Shown: positions 7,972 to 17,496, counted from the stretch's first letter. The stretch is 45,536 nucleotides of DNA from Lysobacteraceae bacterium (GCA_030681035.1 JAUXUI010000040.1:1-45536); one strand, 5' to 3'. A program made the numbers and translations. Notes: a model not told the origin generated them from the sequence alone.

Positions 7972-8048
7972 CGGGGTATAGCTCAGCCTGGTAGAGCGCC
8001 AGCTTTGGGAGCTGGATGTCGTGGGTTCGAATCCCTCTGCCCCGACCA
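7972..8048 (+). tRNA. tRNA-Pro (anticodon TGG)
   Basis: It has a complete 77-nt cloverleaf with encoded CCA. The acceptor CGGGGTA pairs with TGCCCCG (one wobble); the anticodon stem CCAGC/GCTGG encloses loop TTTGGGA, giving TGG; the T arm contains GGTTCGAATCC. It is the first gene of a five-tRNA cluster. Confidence 0.97.
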
Positions 8049-8139
8049 ATGCGAGTCTTCACGGTCGCTGGAGTTTATTGTGGCGGCGGGCGCTGCTCGT
8101 CTGGTAGCAATTGGGCTGCGCCGGTATAGTTGCCGTGCT

Positions 8140-8216
8140 GCGCCCGTAGCTCAACCGGATAGAGCATCGGCCTTCTAAGCCGAGGGTTACAGGTTCGATT
8201 CCTGTCGGGCGCACCA
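8140..8216 (+). tRNA. tRNA-Arg (anticodon TCT)
   Basis: The 77-nt cloverleaf starts GCGCCCG, pairs with CGGGCGC and ends in encoded CCA. The anticodon loop CTTCTAA gives TCT, which reads AGA/AGG. Its last 12 nt recur 66 bp downstream at 8271-8282. Confidence 0.97.
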
Positions 8217-8270
8217 GTTTTAGGTGGCGGACAGGTTTGGCGGATGCACCTGCGAAGCGCTGACGCGCTT

Positions 8271-8282
8271 TCGGGCGCACCA
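8271..8282 (+). repeat. Second copy of the tRNA-Arg 3' end
   Basis: TCGGGCGCACCA, identical to the tRNA-Arg terminus at 8205-8216, recurs here without the rest of a tRNA. It may be the remnant of a deleted tRNA copy or an attachment-site-like duplication. The 54 bp between the two copies encode nothing recognisable. Confidence 0.4.
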
Positions 8283-8318
8283 TGCGACAATGTGCAACAG
8301 GTTGCAAGTTGAACAATG

Positions 8319-8395
8319 GTGGATGTAGCTCAGTTGGTTAGAGCATCGGATTGTGATTCCGAGGGTCGCGGGTTCGAGTCCCGTCTTCCACCCCA
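8319..8395 (+). tRNA. tRNA-His (anticodon GTG)
   Basis: The anticodon loop TTGTGAT within stem CGGA/TCCG gives GTG. The extra G-1 expected for tRNA-His is encoded at 8318 and can face the C at position 73 (8392). CCA is encoded. The acceptor stem has an apparent T-T mismatch at pair 6-67; the other pairs are intact. Confidence 0.95.
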
Positions 8396-8453
8396 GATGA
8401 CAGATGCGGCATAATGTGCCGCATCCGCTGCTCTTGAGGCAGAAAAAGTACGC

Positions 8454-8529
8454 GGGCCGTTAGCTCAGTTGGTAGAGCAGTTGACTCTTAATCAATAGGT
8501 CGAAGGTTCGAATCCTTCACGGCCCACCA
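8454..8529 (+). tRNA. tRNA-Lys (anticodon CTT)
   Basis: The 76-nt cloverleaf with acceptor GGGCCGT/ACGGCCC, anticodon stem TTGAC and loop reading CTT, T arm GGTTCGAATCC, and encoded CCA is complete. It closely resembles E. coli tRNA-Lys except for the CTT anticodon. Confidence 0.97.
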
Positions 8530-8559
8530 ACTTTTTCTGTGATGTGATCGCGCGGCAAT

Positions 8560-8644
8560 GCGAAAGTGGCGGAACTGGTAGACGCGCTGGATTTAGGTTC
8601 CAGTGGGGCAACCCGTGAGAGTTCGAGTCTCTTCTTTCGCACCA
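8560..8644 (+). tRNA. tRNA-Leu (anticodon TAG)
   Basis: An 85-nt class II tRNA with a long variable arm. Acceptor GCGAAAG pairs with CTTTCGC; loop TTTAGGT in stem CTGGA/TCCAG gives TAG; CCA is encoded. It is the last tRNA of the cluster and is followed by an intrinsic terminator. Confidence 0.97.
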
Positions 8645-8651
8645 CCGTTGT

Positions 8652-8688
8652 GCGGATAGGTCAGGAGACTGGCCTCCGCGGGTTTTTT
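8652..8688 (+). terminator. Rho-independent terminator of the tRNA cluster
   Basis: GCGGA...TCCGC and GGTCAG-GAGA-CTGGCC form a two-part stem with a small bulge and a GNRA-type tetraloop, followed by GGG and six T. It sits 8 nt after tRNA-Leu and upstream of tig. Confidence 0.8.
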
Positions 8689-8723
8689 GTGTCCGCCCTT
8701 GGGGCGGGATGGCAGGAGTGACC

Positions 8724-10034
8724 ATGGACGTATCGATTGAAACGCTTTCTTCCCTGGAACGTCGTCTGACGGTCAGCGTTCCGGCCGACCGGCTGGAAGG
8801 CGAGGTGCGTGAGCGCTTGCGTGAGTTGTCACGCTCGATGCAAATGAAGGGGTTTCGTCGCGGCAAAGTGCCAGCCAAGGTGGTTGAGCAGCGCTTTGGT
8901 GCGCAAGTGCGCAATGAAGCATTGGGCGAGGTTGTGCGCAACAGCTTCAACGAGGCCGTTGATCAGGAAAAGCTGCGTCCGGCATCGGCGCCCAGCATCG
9001 AAACCAATGGCACGGCGGAAAACGGCCAATTGCGTTACACCGCCACTTTCGAGGTAATCCCGGATTTCGGCAAGATCGATGTTTCGGCGCTGGCGATCAA
9101 TCGCGTAGTTGCAACTGTTGCCGACGAGGATATCGATCAGATGATCGAAACCCTGCGGGCGCAGCGACGCAGCTTTGAGCCGGTAACTCGCGGTGCGCAA
9201 GCACAAGACATGGTTATGGCGGAAACCTTCGCCGTTGCTGGCGATTTGCGCGTACCTGCCGAGAACAGCGAAATCGGTGGCACCTTGCTCGGTTCGGGCA
9301 TGATGCACCCGAGTATTGAAGAAGCCCTTGCCGGTATGAGCGTGGGTGAGGAAAAGTCAGTGGCGGTGTCGTTTGCTGCTGACTGGCGGGTGCCTGAACT
9401 GGCTGGCAAGGATGCGACGGTAACCGTCAAAGTGACCCGTATCGCTGAGCCGACGCTGCCGGCGCTGGACAAGGCGTTCATTGAAAGTTTCGGTGTGCGT
9501 GGTGGTGATCTTGCTACCTTCCGTAATGAAGTGCGCAGCAATCTCGAGCGCGAGCTCAAGGGCGCGTTGATGGCAAGTTTGCGTGCCGAGGTAATCGACA
9601 AGCTGGTCGCGGCTTACAGCAATGTGGAAATGCCGGTGCGTTTGATCGATGCCGAGGCCCGCTCGCTGGCGGCCCAGGCTGAGAAGCAGGCTGCCGAGCA
9701 AGGGCGCAAGGGCGTTACCGTTGCACCCGACGCGATGAAGGCATCGGCGCAGCGCCGGGTTGCGGCTGGCCTGCTGCTGTCGGAAATCGCCCGTCAGGAG
9801 CGGATGATACTCGACGGCAAGCGCCTGAACGAGACCATGGGCCTGATTGCTTCTACTTACGAAGACCCGCAGCAGGTGCTGGAACTGTATCGCAATGACG
9901 AGAAGCTGATGGCCGGCTTGCAGACCCGTGTGATGGAAGACCAAGTGGTCGAATGGATTGCCGACCATGCTGCTGTTACCAAGATGCCGGCCAGCTTCAG
10001 TGATGTGATGCGTAGCGGCCAGCAAACGGCATAA
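8724..10034 (+). CDS. tig: Trigger factor, ribosome-associated chaperone and prolyl isomerase
   Basis: Trigger factor binds the ribosomal exit tunnel and shields nascent chains. At 436 residues it is the normal family length. The N-terminal ribosome-binding domain includes MKGFRRGKVPAKVV near residue 35, close to the family signature G-F-R-x-G-x-x-P. The middle FKBP-type domain spans about residues 150-240, and the C-terminal helical domain completes it. ATG at 8724 is chosen because AGGAG lies 5 nt upstream; an in-frame ATG at 8709 lacks this. It heads the tig-clpP-clpX-lon cluster, the standard order in gammaproteobacteria, and lies 32 bp before clpP. Confidence 0.96.
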   Translation: MDVSIETLSSLERRLTVSVPADRLEGEVRERLRELSRSMQMKGFRRGKVPAKVVEQRFGAQVRNEALGEVVRNSFNEAVDQEKLRPASAPSIETNGTAENGQLRYTATFEVIPDFGKIDVSALAINRVVATVADEDIDQMIETLRAQRRSFEPVTRGAQAQDMVMAETFAVAGDLRVPAENSEIGGTLLGSGMMHPSIEEALAGMSVGEEKSVAVSFAADWRVPELAGKDATVTVKVTRIAEPTLPALDKAFIESFGVRGGDLATFRNEVRSNLERELKGALMASLRAEVIDKLVAAYSNVEMPVRLIDAEARSLAAQAEKQAAEQGRKGVTVAPDAMKASAQRRVAAGLLLSEIARQERMILDGKRLNETMGLIASTYEDPQQVLELYRNDEKLMAGLQTRVMEDQVVEWIADHAAVTKMPASFSDVMRSGQQTA

Positions 10035-10066
10035 GTGGAAACGATTTTCGAGTAAAGGAGTAGCAG

Positions 10067-10690
10067 ATGAACCCGATCAAGGGCCTCAACCTGATCCCGA
10101 TGGTGGTCGAGCAGACCAGCCGCGGCGAGCGTTCATACGACATCTACTCGCGTCTGCTCAAAGAGCGTGTGATCTTTCTGGTCGGTCCGATCGACGACTA
10201 CGTGGCCAATGTGGTGGTGGCGCAATTACTGTTTCTTGAAGCCGACAACCCCGAAAAAGACATCAGCCTGTACGTCAATTCGCCGGGTGGCGTGGTTACC
10301 TCGGGCATGGCGATCTACGACACCATGCAGTTCATCAAGCCCGATGTCAGCACCATCTGTGTGGGCCAGGCGGCCAGCATGGGCTCGCTGCTGCTGGCAG
10401 CCGGTGCTGCCGGCAAGCGCTATGCGCTGCCGCATTCGCGAGTGATGATCCACCAGCCATTGGGCGGTTTCCAGGGGCAGGCCAGCGATATCGAGATTCA
10501 CACCCGTGAAATCCTGAGTCTGCGTGATCGCCTGAATTCGGTATTGGCCCATCACACCGGTCAGCCGATCGAAACCATAGCCCGTGATACCGACCGCGAC
10601 AATTTCATGGATGCCAAGGCTGCCAAGGCCTATGGTCTGATCGACGAAGTGCTCGAGCGCCGGCCGGACGACAGCATTCGCGCCGGATAA
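10067..10690 (+). CDS. clpP: ATP-dependent Clp protease proteolytic subunit
   Basis: ClpP forms the tetradecameric serine-protease barrel that degrades proteins fed in by ClpX. The 207-residue protein carries [14 protein letters not shown] with the nucleophilic Ser, [14 protein letters not shown] with the catalytic His, and the catalytic Asp in the DRDNFMDA region. ATG at 10067 follows AAAGGAG with 6 nt spacing. It lies between tig and clpX; the 103-bp gap to clpX has no terminator-like hairpin, so read-through is plausible. Confidence 0.97.
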   Translation: MNPIKGLNLIPMVVEQTSRGERSYDIYSRLLKERVIFLVGPIDDYVANVVVAQLLFLEADNPEKDISLYVNSPGGVVTSGMAIYDTMQFIKPDVSTICVGQAASMGSLLLAAGAAGKRYALPHSRVMIHQPLGGFQGQASDIEIHTREILSLRDRLNSVLAHHTGQPIETIARDTDRDNFMDAKAAKAYGLIDEVLERRPDDSIRAG

Positions 10691-10793
10691 CTGCTTCACA
10701 GGCTCGTATGCAAGCGACTGCCCGGTCTGCTGGCCGGCAGCGCGCCTGTGCTATCCTCTACCTCAGACCGACCCCAGCCTAGGGCCACGTAGC

Positions 10794-12077
10794 ATGACCG
10801 AAGAACGCCAGGGCCGATCCAGCGACAGCAGCAAAGTCCTTTACTGCTCGTTTTGCGGCAAGAGCCAGCACGAAGTACGCAAGCTGATCGCGGGGCCAAG
10901 CGTATTCATCTGTGATGAATGCGTAGAGCTTTGCAATGACATCATTCGCGAAGAGCTTGAAGAAAAAGCACAGGCGGCACGCAGCCACCTGCCCAAGCCG
11001 CGCGAAATCATGGCGGTGCTCGATCAATATGTGATTGGTCAGCAGCGTGCCAAGAAATCCCTTTCAGTGGCGGTATACAACCACTACAAACGGATTGAGA
11101 GCCGGCAGAAGAACGACGAGGTCGAGCTGTCCAAATCCAATATCCTGATGATCGGGCCGACCGGCTCGGGTAAAACGCTGCTGGCTGAAACGCTGGCGCG
11201 GCTGCTCAATGTTCCCTTCACCATCGCTGATGCAACCACCCTCACCGAGGCCGGTTACGTGGGCGAAGATGTCGAGAACATCATCCAGAAGCTGCTGCAA
11301 AAGTGTGATTACGACGTCGACAAGGCGCAGATGGGTATCGTCTACATTGACGAGATCGACAAGATTTCGCGCAAGAGCGAAAACCCGTCAATCACCCGCG
11401 ACGTGTCAGGCGAGGGCGTGCAACAGGCCCTGCTCAAGCTGATCGAGGGCACCATCGCCTCGGTGCCGCCGCAGGGTGGTCGCAAGCACCCGCAGCAGGA
11501 GTTCTTGCAGGTTGATACCCGCAATATCCTGTTTATCTGTGGTGGTGCCTTTTCCGGGCTGGAAAAGGTCATCCAGCAGCGCAGCAGTGACGCGGTGGGT
11601 ATCGGTTTCAGCGCTTCGGTCAAAAGCAAGAAGAACAAGTCCGATCTGGGTGAGGTATTTGCCAACGTCGAGCCGGAAGATCTGGTCAAGTTTGGTCTGA
11701 TCCCGGAGTTCGTTGGCCGCCTGCCGGTGATCGCCACCCTGGAAGAGCTCGACGAATCAGCTCTGATCCAGATTCTCACCGAGCCAAAAAACGCACTGAC
11801 CAAGCAGTTTCGCAAATTGTTCGAGATGGAAGGGGTCGAGCTGGAAGTACGTCCCGACGCGCTGGCCGCGATCGCTGCCAAAGCGCTCAAGCGCAAGACC
11901 GGCGCCCGTGGGCTTCGTACCATCATCGAGTCGGTACTGCTCGAAACGATGTTTGAGCTGCCATCGCTGGAAAATGTCTCCAAAGTGGTCATTGACGAAT
12001 CGGTGATCAACAACAAGGCCGAGCCCTACCTGATTTACCGTGGAACGCCGGTTCAGGCGAAGGCGGCGGCCGAATAA
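10794..12077 (+). CDS. clpX: Clp protease ATP-binding unfoldase subunit ClpX
   Basis: ClpX is the AAA+ hexameric unfoldase that selects substrates, including ssrA-tagged proteins, for ClpP. The N-terminal zinc-binding domain has [11 protein letters not shown] and [10 protein letters not shown]; the AAA+ core has Walker [17 protein letters not shown], the pore loop [10 protein letters not shown], Walker [11 protein letters not shown] and the ClpP-binding loop near GIGFSAS. The 427-residue length is normal. An intrinsic terminator follows 26 bp after the stop. Confidence 0.97.
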   Translation: MTEERQGRSSDSSKVLYCSFCGKSQHEVRKLIAGPSVFICDECVELCNDIIREELEEKAQAARSHLPKPREIMAVLDQYVIGQQRAKKSLSVAVYNHYKRIESRQKNDEVELSKSNILMIGPTGSGKTLLAETLARLLNVPFTIADATTLTEAGYVGEDVENIIQKLLQKCDYDVDKAQMGIVYIDEIDKISRKSENPSITRDVSGEGVQQALLKLIEGTIASVPPQGGRKHPQQEFLQVDTRNILFICGGAFSGLEKVIQQRSSDAVGIGFSASVKSKKNKSDLGEVFANVEPEDLVKFGLIPEFVGRLPVIATLEELDESALIQILTEPKNALTKQFRKLFEMEGVELEVRPDALAAIAAKALKRKTGARGLRTIIESVLLETMFELPSLENVSKVVIDESVINNKAEPYLIYRGTPVQAKAAAE

Positions 12078-12102
12078 ATCATTCTTCAATGCATTGAATA
12101 AC

Positions 12103-12134
12103 AAGGCGTTCTTCGGGGCGCCTTGTCTATTTTC
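12103..12134 (+). terminator. Rho-independent terminator after clpX
   Basis: CAAGGCG (12103-12109) and CGCCTTG (12120-12126) form a 7-bp perfect stem followed by TCTATTTT. It separates clpX from lon, which has its own promoter just downstream. Confidence 0.7.
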
Positions 12135-12144
12135 GGGTTACGGC

Positions 12145-12173
12145 TTGCAAGCCTCACGGCGAAGCCCCATTAC
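12145..12173 (+). promoter_or_regulatory. Sigma-32 (RpoH) type heat-shock promoter of lon
   Basis: CTTGCAA (12145-12151) and CCCCATTA (12166-12173), 14 bp apart, match the sigma-32 consensus CTTGAAA, 11-16 bp, CCCCATNT with few changes. The site lies just after the clpX terminator and about 127 bp before the lon start codon. Heat induction of lon is well known in E. coli; for this organism it is inference. Confidence 0.6.
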
Positions 12174-12299
12174 TGGAAACAGATCATCGACGGCTCGCAT
12201 TGCGGCCCGTCGCCGGTTCCCGTGTCAGTAATCTGCGCGTTCAGGCATCTGATCGCCATAATGTCAGTTACCGGCGTCGAGTCGTCAGGAGAGGTAATC

Positions 12300-14735
12300 A
12301 TGAGCAATTCAACTGAACCCCTGAATCTTCCGGTGTTGCCACTGCGTGATGTGGTTGTGTATCCGCACATGGTGATTCCGCTTTTTGTCGGCCGCGACAA
12401 ATCGGTGCGCGCGTTGGAGAAAGCGATGGACGGTGATCGTCGTATCGTGCTGGTGGCGCAGACCAGCCCGGATATCGATGATCCCGAGGCGAAGGATCTA
12501 TTCACCATAGGCACGCTGGCGCAGGTGCTGCAGTTGCTCAAGTTGCCCGATGGCACCATCAAGGTGCTGGTCGAGGGGGTGTCGCGCGTCAGCGTTTCCG
12601 ATTTCAAGGAATCTGACGTTGGCCTTGGCTGTGCAGTAAAGGAGATCGAGTCCACGCTTGAGCGTAATGAGCGTGAAATCGAGGTCACGGTTCGTTCTTT
12701 GATGTCGTTGTTTGAGCAATACATCAAGATGAATCGCAAGCTGCCACCCGAATTGCTTGGCACCTTGTCCGGGATTGACGATCCGAGCCGGCTGGCCGAT
12801 ACCGTGGCTGCGCACCTGGGTGTACGCCTGGCGGACAAGCAACGTTTGCTGGAGACGCTGGAAGTGGGCGCGCGGCTGGAGTTGCTGATTGGATTTGTCG
12901 ATGGCGAAATCGACGTGCAACAACTTGAAAAACGGATCCGCGGCCGGGTCAAGTCGCAGATGGAGAAAAGCCAGCGCGAGTACTACCTCAACGAGCAGAT
13001 GAAGGCGATCCAGAAGGAGCTTGGCGAGGATGAGGGCGGCAATGAAATCGAGGAACTGACCCGCAAGCTGGCCGAAGCGGGCATGCCCAAGCCCGTGGCG
13101 GCCAAGGCCAAGGCGGAGTTGAACAAGCTCAAGCAGATGTCGCCGATGTCGGCCGAAGCCGCTGTGGTGCGCAACTACATTGACTGGCTGCTGGGTGTGC
13201 CATGGAAGAAGCGCACCAAGGTGCGGCGCGATCTCAAGGCCGCGCAAGGCGTGCTGGATACCGATCATTATGGGCTGGAGAAGGTCAAGGAACGCATCCT
13301 TGAGTACCTCGCGGTGCAACAGCGGGTGAAGCAGATGAAAGGCCCCATCCTGTGCCTGGTCGGGCCGCCGGGTGTAGGCAAAACATCGCTCGGGCAATCC
13401 ATCGCCAAGGCCACCAACCGCAAGTTTGTACGCATGAGCCTGGGCGGTGTGCGCGATGAAGCCGAGATTCGTGGCCATCGGCGCACGTATATCGGTTCGA
13501 TGCCGGGCCGGATCGTGCAGAACCTCAGCAAGGTCAAATCGCGCAATGCGTTGTTCATGCTCGATGAAATCGACAAGATGAGCATGGATTTTCGTGGTGA
13601 TCCCTCGTCAGCATTGCTGGAAGTGCTCGACCCGGAACAGAACCATACCTTCAACGACCATTACCTTGAGGTTGATTTAGATCTGTCGGAAGTGATGTTC
13701 GTCGCGACTGCCAACTCGCTGAACATTCCCGGTCCGTTGCTTGATCGCATGGAGGTGATTCGTATCCCCGGTTACACCGAGGATGAAAAGCTCAATATCG
13801 CGCAGCAATATCTCATGCCAAAGCAGCTCAAGGGCAATGGGCTGGCGATCGATGAGCTAAAGATCAGCGATGCAGCGTTGCGCGACATCGTGCGTTATTA
13901 CACGCGCGAGTCGGGCGTGCGAAATCTGGAGCGCGAAATCTCCAAGATCTGCCGCAAAGTAGTCACCGAAGTGGCGCTCGCTGGTGCGCAGGAGAACAAG
14001 CGCAAGCGCGGCAAGGGCGTGCAGGTGACGCCGCGCAATTTGGGCCATTACCTGGGTGTTCGACGTGTCGATTTTGGTCGCGCCGAACAGGCCAATGAAA
14101 TCGGCCTGGTAACCGGCTTGGCGTGGACCGAGGTCGGTGGCGACCTGCTGCAGATCGAGGCGGCATTGCTGCCCGGCAAGGGCTTGTTGACACTGACCGG
14201 CCAACTTGGCGATGTCATGCAGGAGTCTGCCAAGGCCGCGTTGTCGGTGGTACGTGCGCGTGCCGAGCGTCTGGGGCTTGATCCCGACTTTCATCAAAAG
14301 CACGATATCCATATCCACGTGCCCGAAGGTGCGACGCCGAAGGACGGCCCGAGCGCCGGTGTGGCGATGGTCACTGCGCTGGTATCGGTGTTGTCCAAGG
14401 TGCCGATTCGTTCCGATGTGGCGATGACCGGTGAAATCACCCTGCGTGGCCGCGTATTGCCCATCGGTGGGCTCAAGGAGAAATTACTTGCAGCGTTGCG
14501 CGGCGGAATCAGCAAGGTGTTGATCCCCGAAGAAAACAGCAAAGACTTGGCTGACATCCCGAAAAATGTCACTGCCGGACTCGAAATCATCCCCGTACGC
14601 TGGATTGACGAAGTCCTTGATATTGCACTCGAACATCCGCTCAAGCCGGCGATTCAAAAAGAACAGGTGGTAGCGGTCGGCGATGCCGTCGAGGGCAAGG
14701 CAAAAACCGACCCGGAGGTAGTGCGCGCACATTGA
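12300..14735 (+). CDS. lon: ATP-dependent protease La
   Basis: Lon is a cytoplasmic homohexameric AAA+ serine protease that clears misfolded and regulatory proteins. The 811-residue protein has an N-terminal substrate domain ([23 protein letters not shown]), the AAA+ domain with Walker [18 protein letters not shown], and a C-terminal protease domain with the Ser-Lys dyad in DGPSAGVAM and [16 protein letters not shown] at 12300 is fixed by AGGAGAGG 5 nt upstream and by the [17 protein letters not shown] start; a longer in-frame extension to 12123 overlaps the terminator and promoter and is rejected. It follows clpX and precedes hup in the usual order. Confidence 0.97.
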   Translation: MSNSTEPLNLPVLPLRDVVVYPHMVIPLFVGRDKSVRALEKAMDGDRRIVLVAQTSPDIDDPEAKDLFTIGTLAQVLQLLKLPDGTIKVLVEGVSRVSVSDFKESDVGLGCAVKEIESTLERNEREIEVTVRSLMSLFEQYIKMNRKLPPELLGTLSGIDDPSRLADTVAAHLGVRLADKQRLLETLEVGARLELLIGFVDGEIDVQQLEKRIRGRVKSQMEKSQREYYLNEQMKAIQKELGEDEGGNEIEELTRKLAEAGMPKPVAAKAKAELNKLKQMSPMSAEAAVVRNYIDWLLGVPWKKRTKVRRDLKAAQGVLDTDHYGLEKVKERILEYLAVQQRVKQMKGPILCLVGPPGVGKTSLGQSIAKATNRKFVRMSLGGVRDEAEIRGHRRTYIGSMPGRIVQNLSKVKSRNALFMLDEIDKMSMDFRGDPSSALLEVLDPEQNHTFNDHYLEVDLDLSEVMFVATANSLNIPGPLLDRMEVIRIPGYTEDEKLNIAQQYLMPKQLKGNGLAIDELKISDAALRDIVRYYTRESGVRNLEREISKICRKVVTEVALAGAQENKRKRGKGVQVTPRNLGHYLGVRRVDFGRAEQANEIGLVTGLAWTEVGGDLLQIEAALLPGKGLLTLTGQLGDVMQESAKAALSVVRARAERLGLDPDFHQKHDIHIHVPEGATPKDGPSAGVAMVTALVSVLSKVPIRSDVAMTGEITLRGRVLPIGGLKEKLLAALRGGISKVLIPEENSKDLADIPKNVTAGLEIIPVRWIDEVLDIALEHPLKPAIQKEQVVAVGDAVEGKAKTDPEVVRAH

Positions 14736-14752
14736 GGTTCGCCAGCATTGAT

Positions 14753-14783
14753 GCCGGGTACGCAATTGATTGCCGTACCCGGC
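14753..14783. repeat. Long hairpin downstream of lon
   Basis: GCCGGGTACG and CGTACCCGGC form a perfect 10-bp stem around an 11-nt loop, 18 bp after the lon stop. No T tract follows, so it is not a standard intrinsic terminator; it may stabilise the mRNA 3' end or assist termination. Confidence 0.5.
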
Positions 14784-14841
14784 CAAGCATTGCCGGAACG
14801 AAGAAAAACGCCGAAAACCGCATGAATACAGGCCCGTGCTG

Positions 14842-14870
14842 TTGCGTGCCGGGCTTGGCACTGGTATAAA
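14842..14870 (+). promoter_or_regulatory. Candidate sigma-70 promoter of hup
   Basis: TTGCGT (14842-14847) and TATAAA (14865-14870) are spaced by 17 bp, about 139 bp before the HU start codon. The -10 box is good; the -35 box matches four of six positions. A second -35-like TTGACA at 14894-14899 lacks a clear partner. Confidence 0.4.
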
Positions 14871-15008
14871 TCGCGGCAGTCGTGGTGTGTTGCTTGACAA
14901 CGGGCAGGCATCACGCAAAGGTCGATCGGGGAGTTTGTCGAAGGGGCGTTGCGGCACCAACCTGGTTGCAAACAACTGTGGAAGAACTCGTTCAGGGAGT
15001 CCTAAATA

Positions 15009-15281
15009 ATGAACAAAGCAGAACTTATTGAAGCCGTGGCCGAAACAGCCGAACTGACCAAGGCAGATGCGGCTCGTGCGCTGGATGCAACCATTGAAGT
15101 AATCAAGAAGAATCTGAAGAAGGGCAACACAATCACCCTCGTGGGCTTTGGTACATTCGAAGTGCGCAAGCGTGGTGCCCGCACCGGCCGTAACCCGCGT
15201 ACGGGTGAGACGATCAAGATCAAGGCTTCGAAAGTTCCTGCTTTCAAGGCTGGTAAAGCGCTCAAGGATGCAGTAAACTGA
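15009..15281 (+). CDS. hupB: DNA-binding protein HU
   Basis: HU is a small dimeric histone-like protein that bends DNA and compacts the nucleoid. The 90-residue length is exact for the family. [21 protein letters not shown] forms the dimerisation helices, [12 protein letters not shown] leads into the DNA-binding beta arm, and [12 protein letters not shown] is the arm tip with the intercalating Pro. AGGGAGTCC lies just upstream of ATG at 15009. Its position after lon and before ppiD is standard for hupB in gammaproteobacteria. Confidence 0.96.
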   Translation: MNKAELIEAVAETAELTKADAARALDATIEVIKKNLKKGNTITLVGFGTFEVRKRGARTGRNPRTGETIKIKASKVPAFKAGKALKDAVN

Positions 15282-15295
15282 TCGCTTGCCATCAA

Positions 15296-15370
15296 GGGTG
15301 CTTAGCTCAGCGGTAGAGCGTCGCCCTTACAAGGCGAGGGTCGGGGGTTCGAAACCCTCAGCACCCACCA
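15296..15370 (+). tRNA. tRNA-Val (anticodon TAC)
   Basis: The 75-nt cloverleaf with acceptor GGGTGCT/AGCACCC, loop reading TAC in stem TCGCC/GGCGA, T arm GGTTCGAAACC, and encoded CCA is complete. It starts 14 bp after the hup stop. Confidence 0.97.
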
Positions 15371-15389
15371 TGTAAAGTCAAAAAAACGC

Positions 15390-15466
15390 GGAGTGGTAGT
15401 TCAGTCGGTTAGAATACCGGCCTGTCACGCCGGGGGTCGCGGGTTCGAGTCCCGTCCACTCCGCCA
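15390..15466 (+). tRNA. tRNA-Asp (anticodon GTC)
   Basis: The 77-nt cloverleaf has acceptor GGAGTGG/CCACTCC, loop CTGTCAC giving GTC, T arm GGTTCGAGTCC, and encoded CCA. It is followed directly by an intrinsic terminator. Confidence 0.97.
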
Positions 15467-15474
15467 TGTTTCCG

Positions 15475-15502
15475 AGGGCGCCGCAAGGCGCCTTCGTTTT
15501 TT
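15475..15502 (+). terminator. Rho-independent terminator after tRNA-Asp
   Basis: AGGGCGCC-GCAA-GGCGCCTT forms an 8-bp stem (one G-T pair) with a GCAA tetraloop, followed by CG and six T. It ends the hup/tRNA transcript before ppiD. Confidence 0.8.
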
Positions 15503-15563
15503 GTGGCAAGCGTTTTTTATCACGGTTACGATTCACATCCCGAATTGCTTACGGATTCAGACC

Positions 15564-17468
15564 ATGCTTCAGAAATTGCGCGAAAAAACCACAGGCTGGT
15601 TCGCTGGCATCATCGTCGGAATATTGATCATTCCGTTCGCATTTCTGGGCATCAACGATTACTTTTCGGCGCGTGTGCAGACTTGGGTTGCCAAGGTCGG
15701 TGATCGCGAGATTTTGCAACAGACATTTCGTGACCGCCTGGAGCAGGAGCGCGCCGCGCAGCGCCGGCAACAGGGTGAAGCGTTTGATTCCAGAGAGTTT
15801 GAGAATCCTTTGGTCAAGCGTCAGATTCTTGATCGCATGATTGACGAAGAACTGTTGCTCGCCGCTGCCGAACGTGATGGCATCGTCGCTGCCGATACCC
15901 TGGTTCGCCGCGAAATCACGGGTATTCCTGCGTTTCAGGTTGATGGCGAGTTCAATCCCGATCAGTACCGCTTGGTGTTGAGCATGCAAGGTTTGTCGGC
16001 GCCGGGTTTTGATGCCATGGTGCGCCGTGATCTGACGGTGGGCGCTGTTCCACAACAAATTGCATCAAGCGCAGTGGTTTCGATGAAAGAGGTCGAGTTG
16101 CTGTTGCAATTGGGCAATCAAACGCGCGATCTCAAGCTGCTTGATGTGCCACCGCCGGTTGAGGAGAGTGCGCCGAGCGAAGAAGATCTGCGTGCCTGGT
16201 ACGAAGCCAACAAGAGCGCTTTTCTCACTGACGAAAAAGTTTCGATTGAATACGTCGAACTCAAAGGCGCCGACCTCACAATCGATGGCGTCATTGATGA
16301 GGCAACCCTGCGCGCGCGTTACGACGAGAATCAGGCGCGATTTGTCGAGCCTGAGGAACGCCTGGCTTCACATATTCTTGTCGCTTTCGACAAGGATGCT
16401 GATGAGCAAGCGGTAGCCGACGCCCGCGCACGTGCCGAAACGCTGGCTGCCAAGGCGCGTGCCGAGGGTGCCGATTTTGCCGTGCTTGCGCGCGAAGCCT
16501 CTGATGATGTCGGTTCCAAATCGGCAGGTGGCGATCTGGGTTGGATGCAAAAAGGTGGCGCATTTCCGGCGTTTGACGATGCGCTTTTCACTTTGCCTGT
16601 GAATGCGGTCAGTGATCCGGTGCGTGGCGAGGATGGCTTTCACATCATCACGGTTCGCGAGATCAAGGCTGGTAGCGAAATGCCATTTGAGCAAGTGCGT
16701 GACGAGTTGGCATTGGAGGCACGTCAGACCGAGCGTGAGCGCCGATTCTCCGAGGCATCCGGGCGACTGATGGATTCCGTGATTCGCGATCCCAACTCGC
16801 TTAGTGCCGCTGCTGCGGAGTTGGGCTTGACCGTATCGCGTGCGGGTCCGATGACGCGTGCTGGCGGCGAAGGATTGGCCGGTGACCCGGCTATCATTCG
16901 CGCTGCGTTTTCGCCCGATCTGGTCTCCGGTGCAGCCAGTGATCCGATTGAGCTTGGCCCGGAATACATCGCGGTGATTCGCGTAACCGAGCATATCGCC
17001 GCCGAACCAAAGCCCTTTGATGCAGTGCGCGCTGACGCCGATGGCGCCGTGCGTTTGCAGCGTGCGCGCGAAGCAGGCGAGGCCAAGGCCGCAGCGTTGT
17101 TGGAACGCGCACGCAAGGGCGAAAGTTTTGAGCAGTTGGCCGTCGATACCAGTGGTACGGTGAGTACTGCCGAAAAAGTGTCCCGCAATGCCAGTTCGCC
17201 AGCGCCGTCAATTGTCGAGGAGGCGTTCAAGCTGCCGCACCCGACTGAGGATGCCGCAAGCCTTGGCATGGCTGAGCTGGGAGGCGGCCGATTCGCGTTG
17301 CTGCAGGTGTTGTCGGTCACCGATGGCGTCGTTGGCGAGTTGCCGCAAGCGCAGCTTGACATGCTGCGTCAGCAAATTGCCGGTTCGCGTGGAGAGGTCG
17401 AGACGCGTGCCTTCATCAGCGCGTTGCGCAAGCAGTTTCCGGTACAGGTGGCTGAGGATCGTTTGTAA
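15564..17468 (+). CDS. ppiD: Membrane-anchored periplasmic folding factor PpiD (SurA_N/PpiC domains)
   Basis: PpiD is an inner-membrane-anchored periplasmic chaperone near the Sec translocon. The 634-residue protein begins MLQKLREKTTGWFAGIIVGILIIPFAFLGI, a short cytoplasmic segment and one transmembrane helix, then a SurA-like N-domain (FRDRLEQERAAQRRQ onward). A parvulin domain occupies about residues 265-365 (ERLASHILVAFD, GGDLGWMQKGGAFPAF, GFHIITVREI), followed by a C-terminal helical region. ATG at 15564 is chosen; the open frame reaching back through tRNA-Asp is spurious. Location right after hup is the family norm. Confidence 0.93.
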   Translation: MLQKLREKTTGWFAGIIVGILIIPFAFLGINDYFSARVQTWVAKVGDREILQQTFRDRLEQERAAQRRQQGEAFDSREFENPLVKRQILDRMIDEELLLAAAERDGIVAADTLVRREITGIPAFQVDGEFNPDQYRLVLSMQGLSAPGFDAMVRRDLTVGAVPQQIASSAVVSMKEVELLLQLGNQTRDLKLLDVPPPVEESAPSEEDLRAWYEANKSAFLTDEKVSIEYVELKGADLTIDGVIDEATLRARYDENQARFVEPEERLASHILVAFDKDADEQAVADARARAETLAAKARAEGADFAVLAREASDDVGSKSAGGDLGWMQKGGAFPAFDDALFTLPVNAVSDPVRGEDGFHIITVREIKAGSEMPFEQVRDELALEARQTERERRFSEASGRLMDSVIRDPNSLSAAAAELGLTVSRAGPMTRAGGEGLAGDPAIIRAAFSPDLVSGAASDPIELGPEYIAVIRVTEHIAAEPKPFDAVRADADGAVRLQRAREAGEAKAAALLERARKGESFEQLAVDTSGTVSTAEKVSRNASSPAPSIVEEAFKLPHPTEDAASLGMAELGGGRFALLQVLSVTDGVVGELPQAQLDMLRQQIAGSRGEVETRAFISALRKQFPVQVAEDRL

Positions 17469-17496
17469 ACGACGGTTTGCAACGCATCATTTTGGC

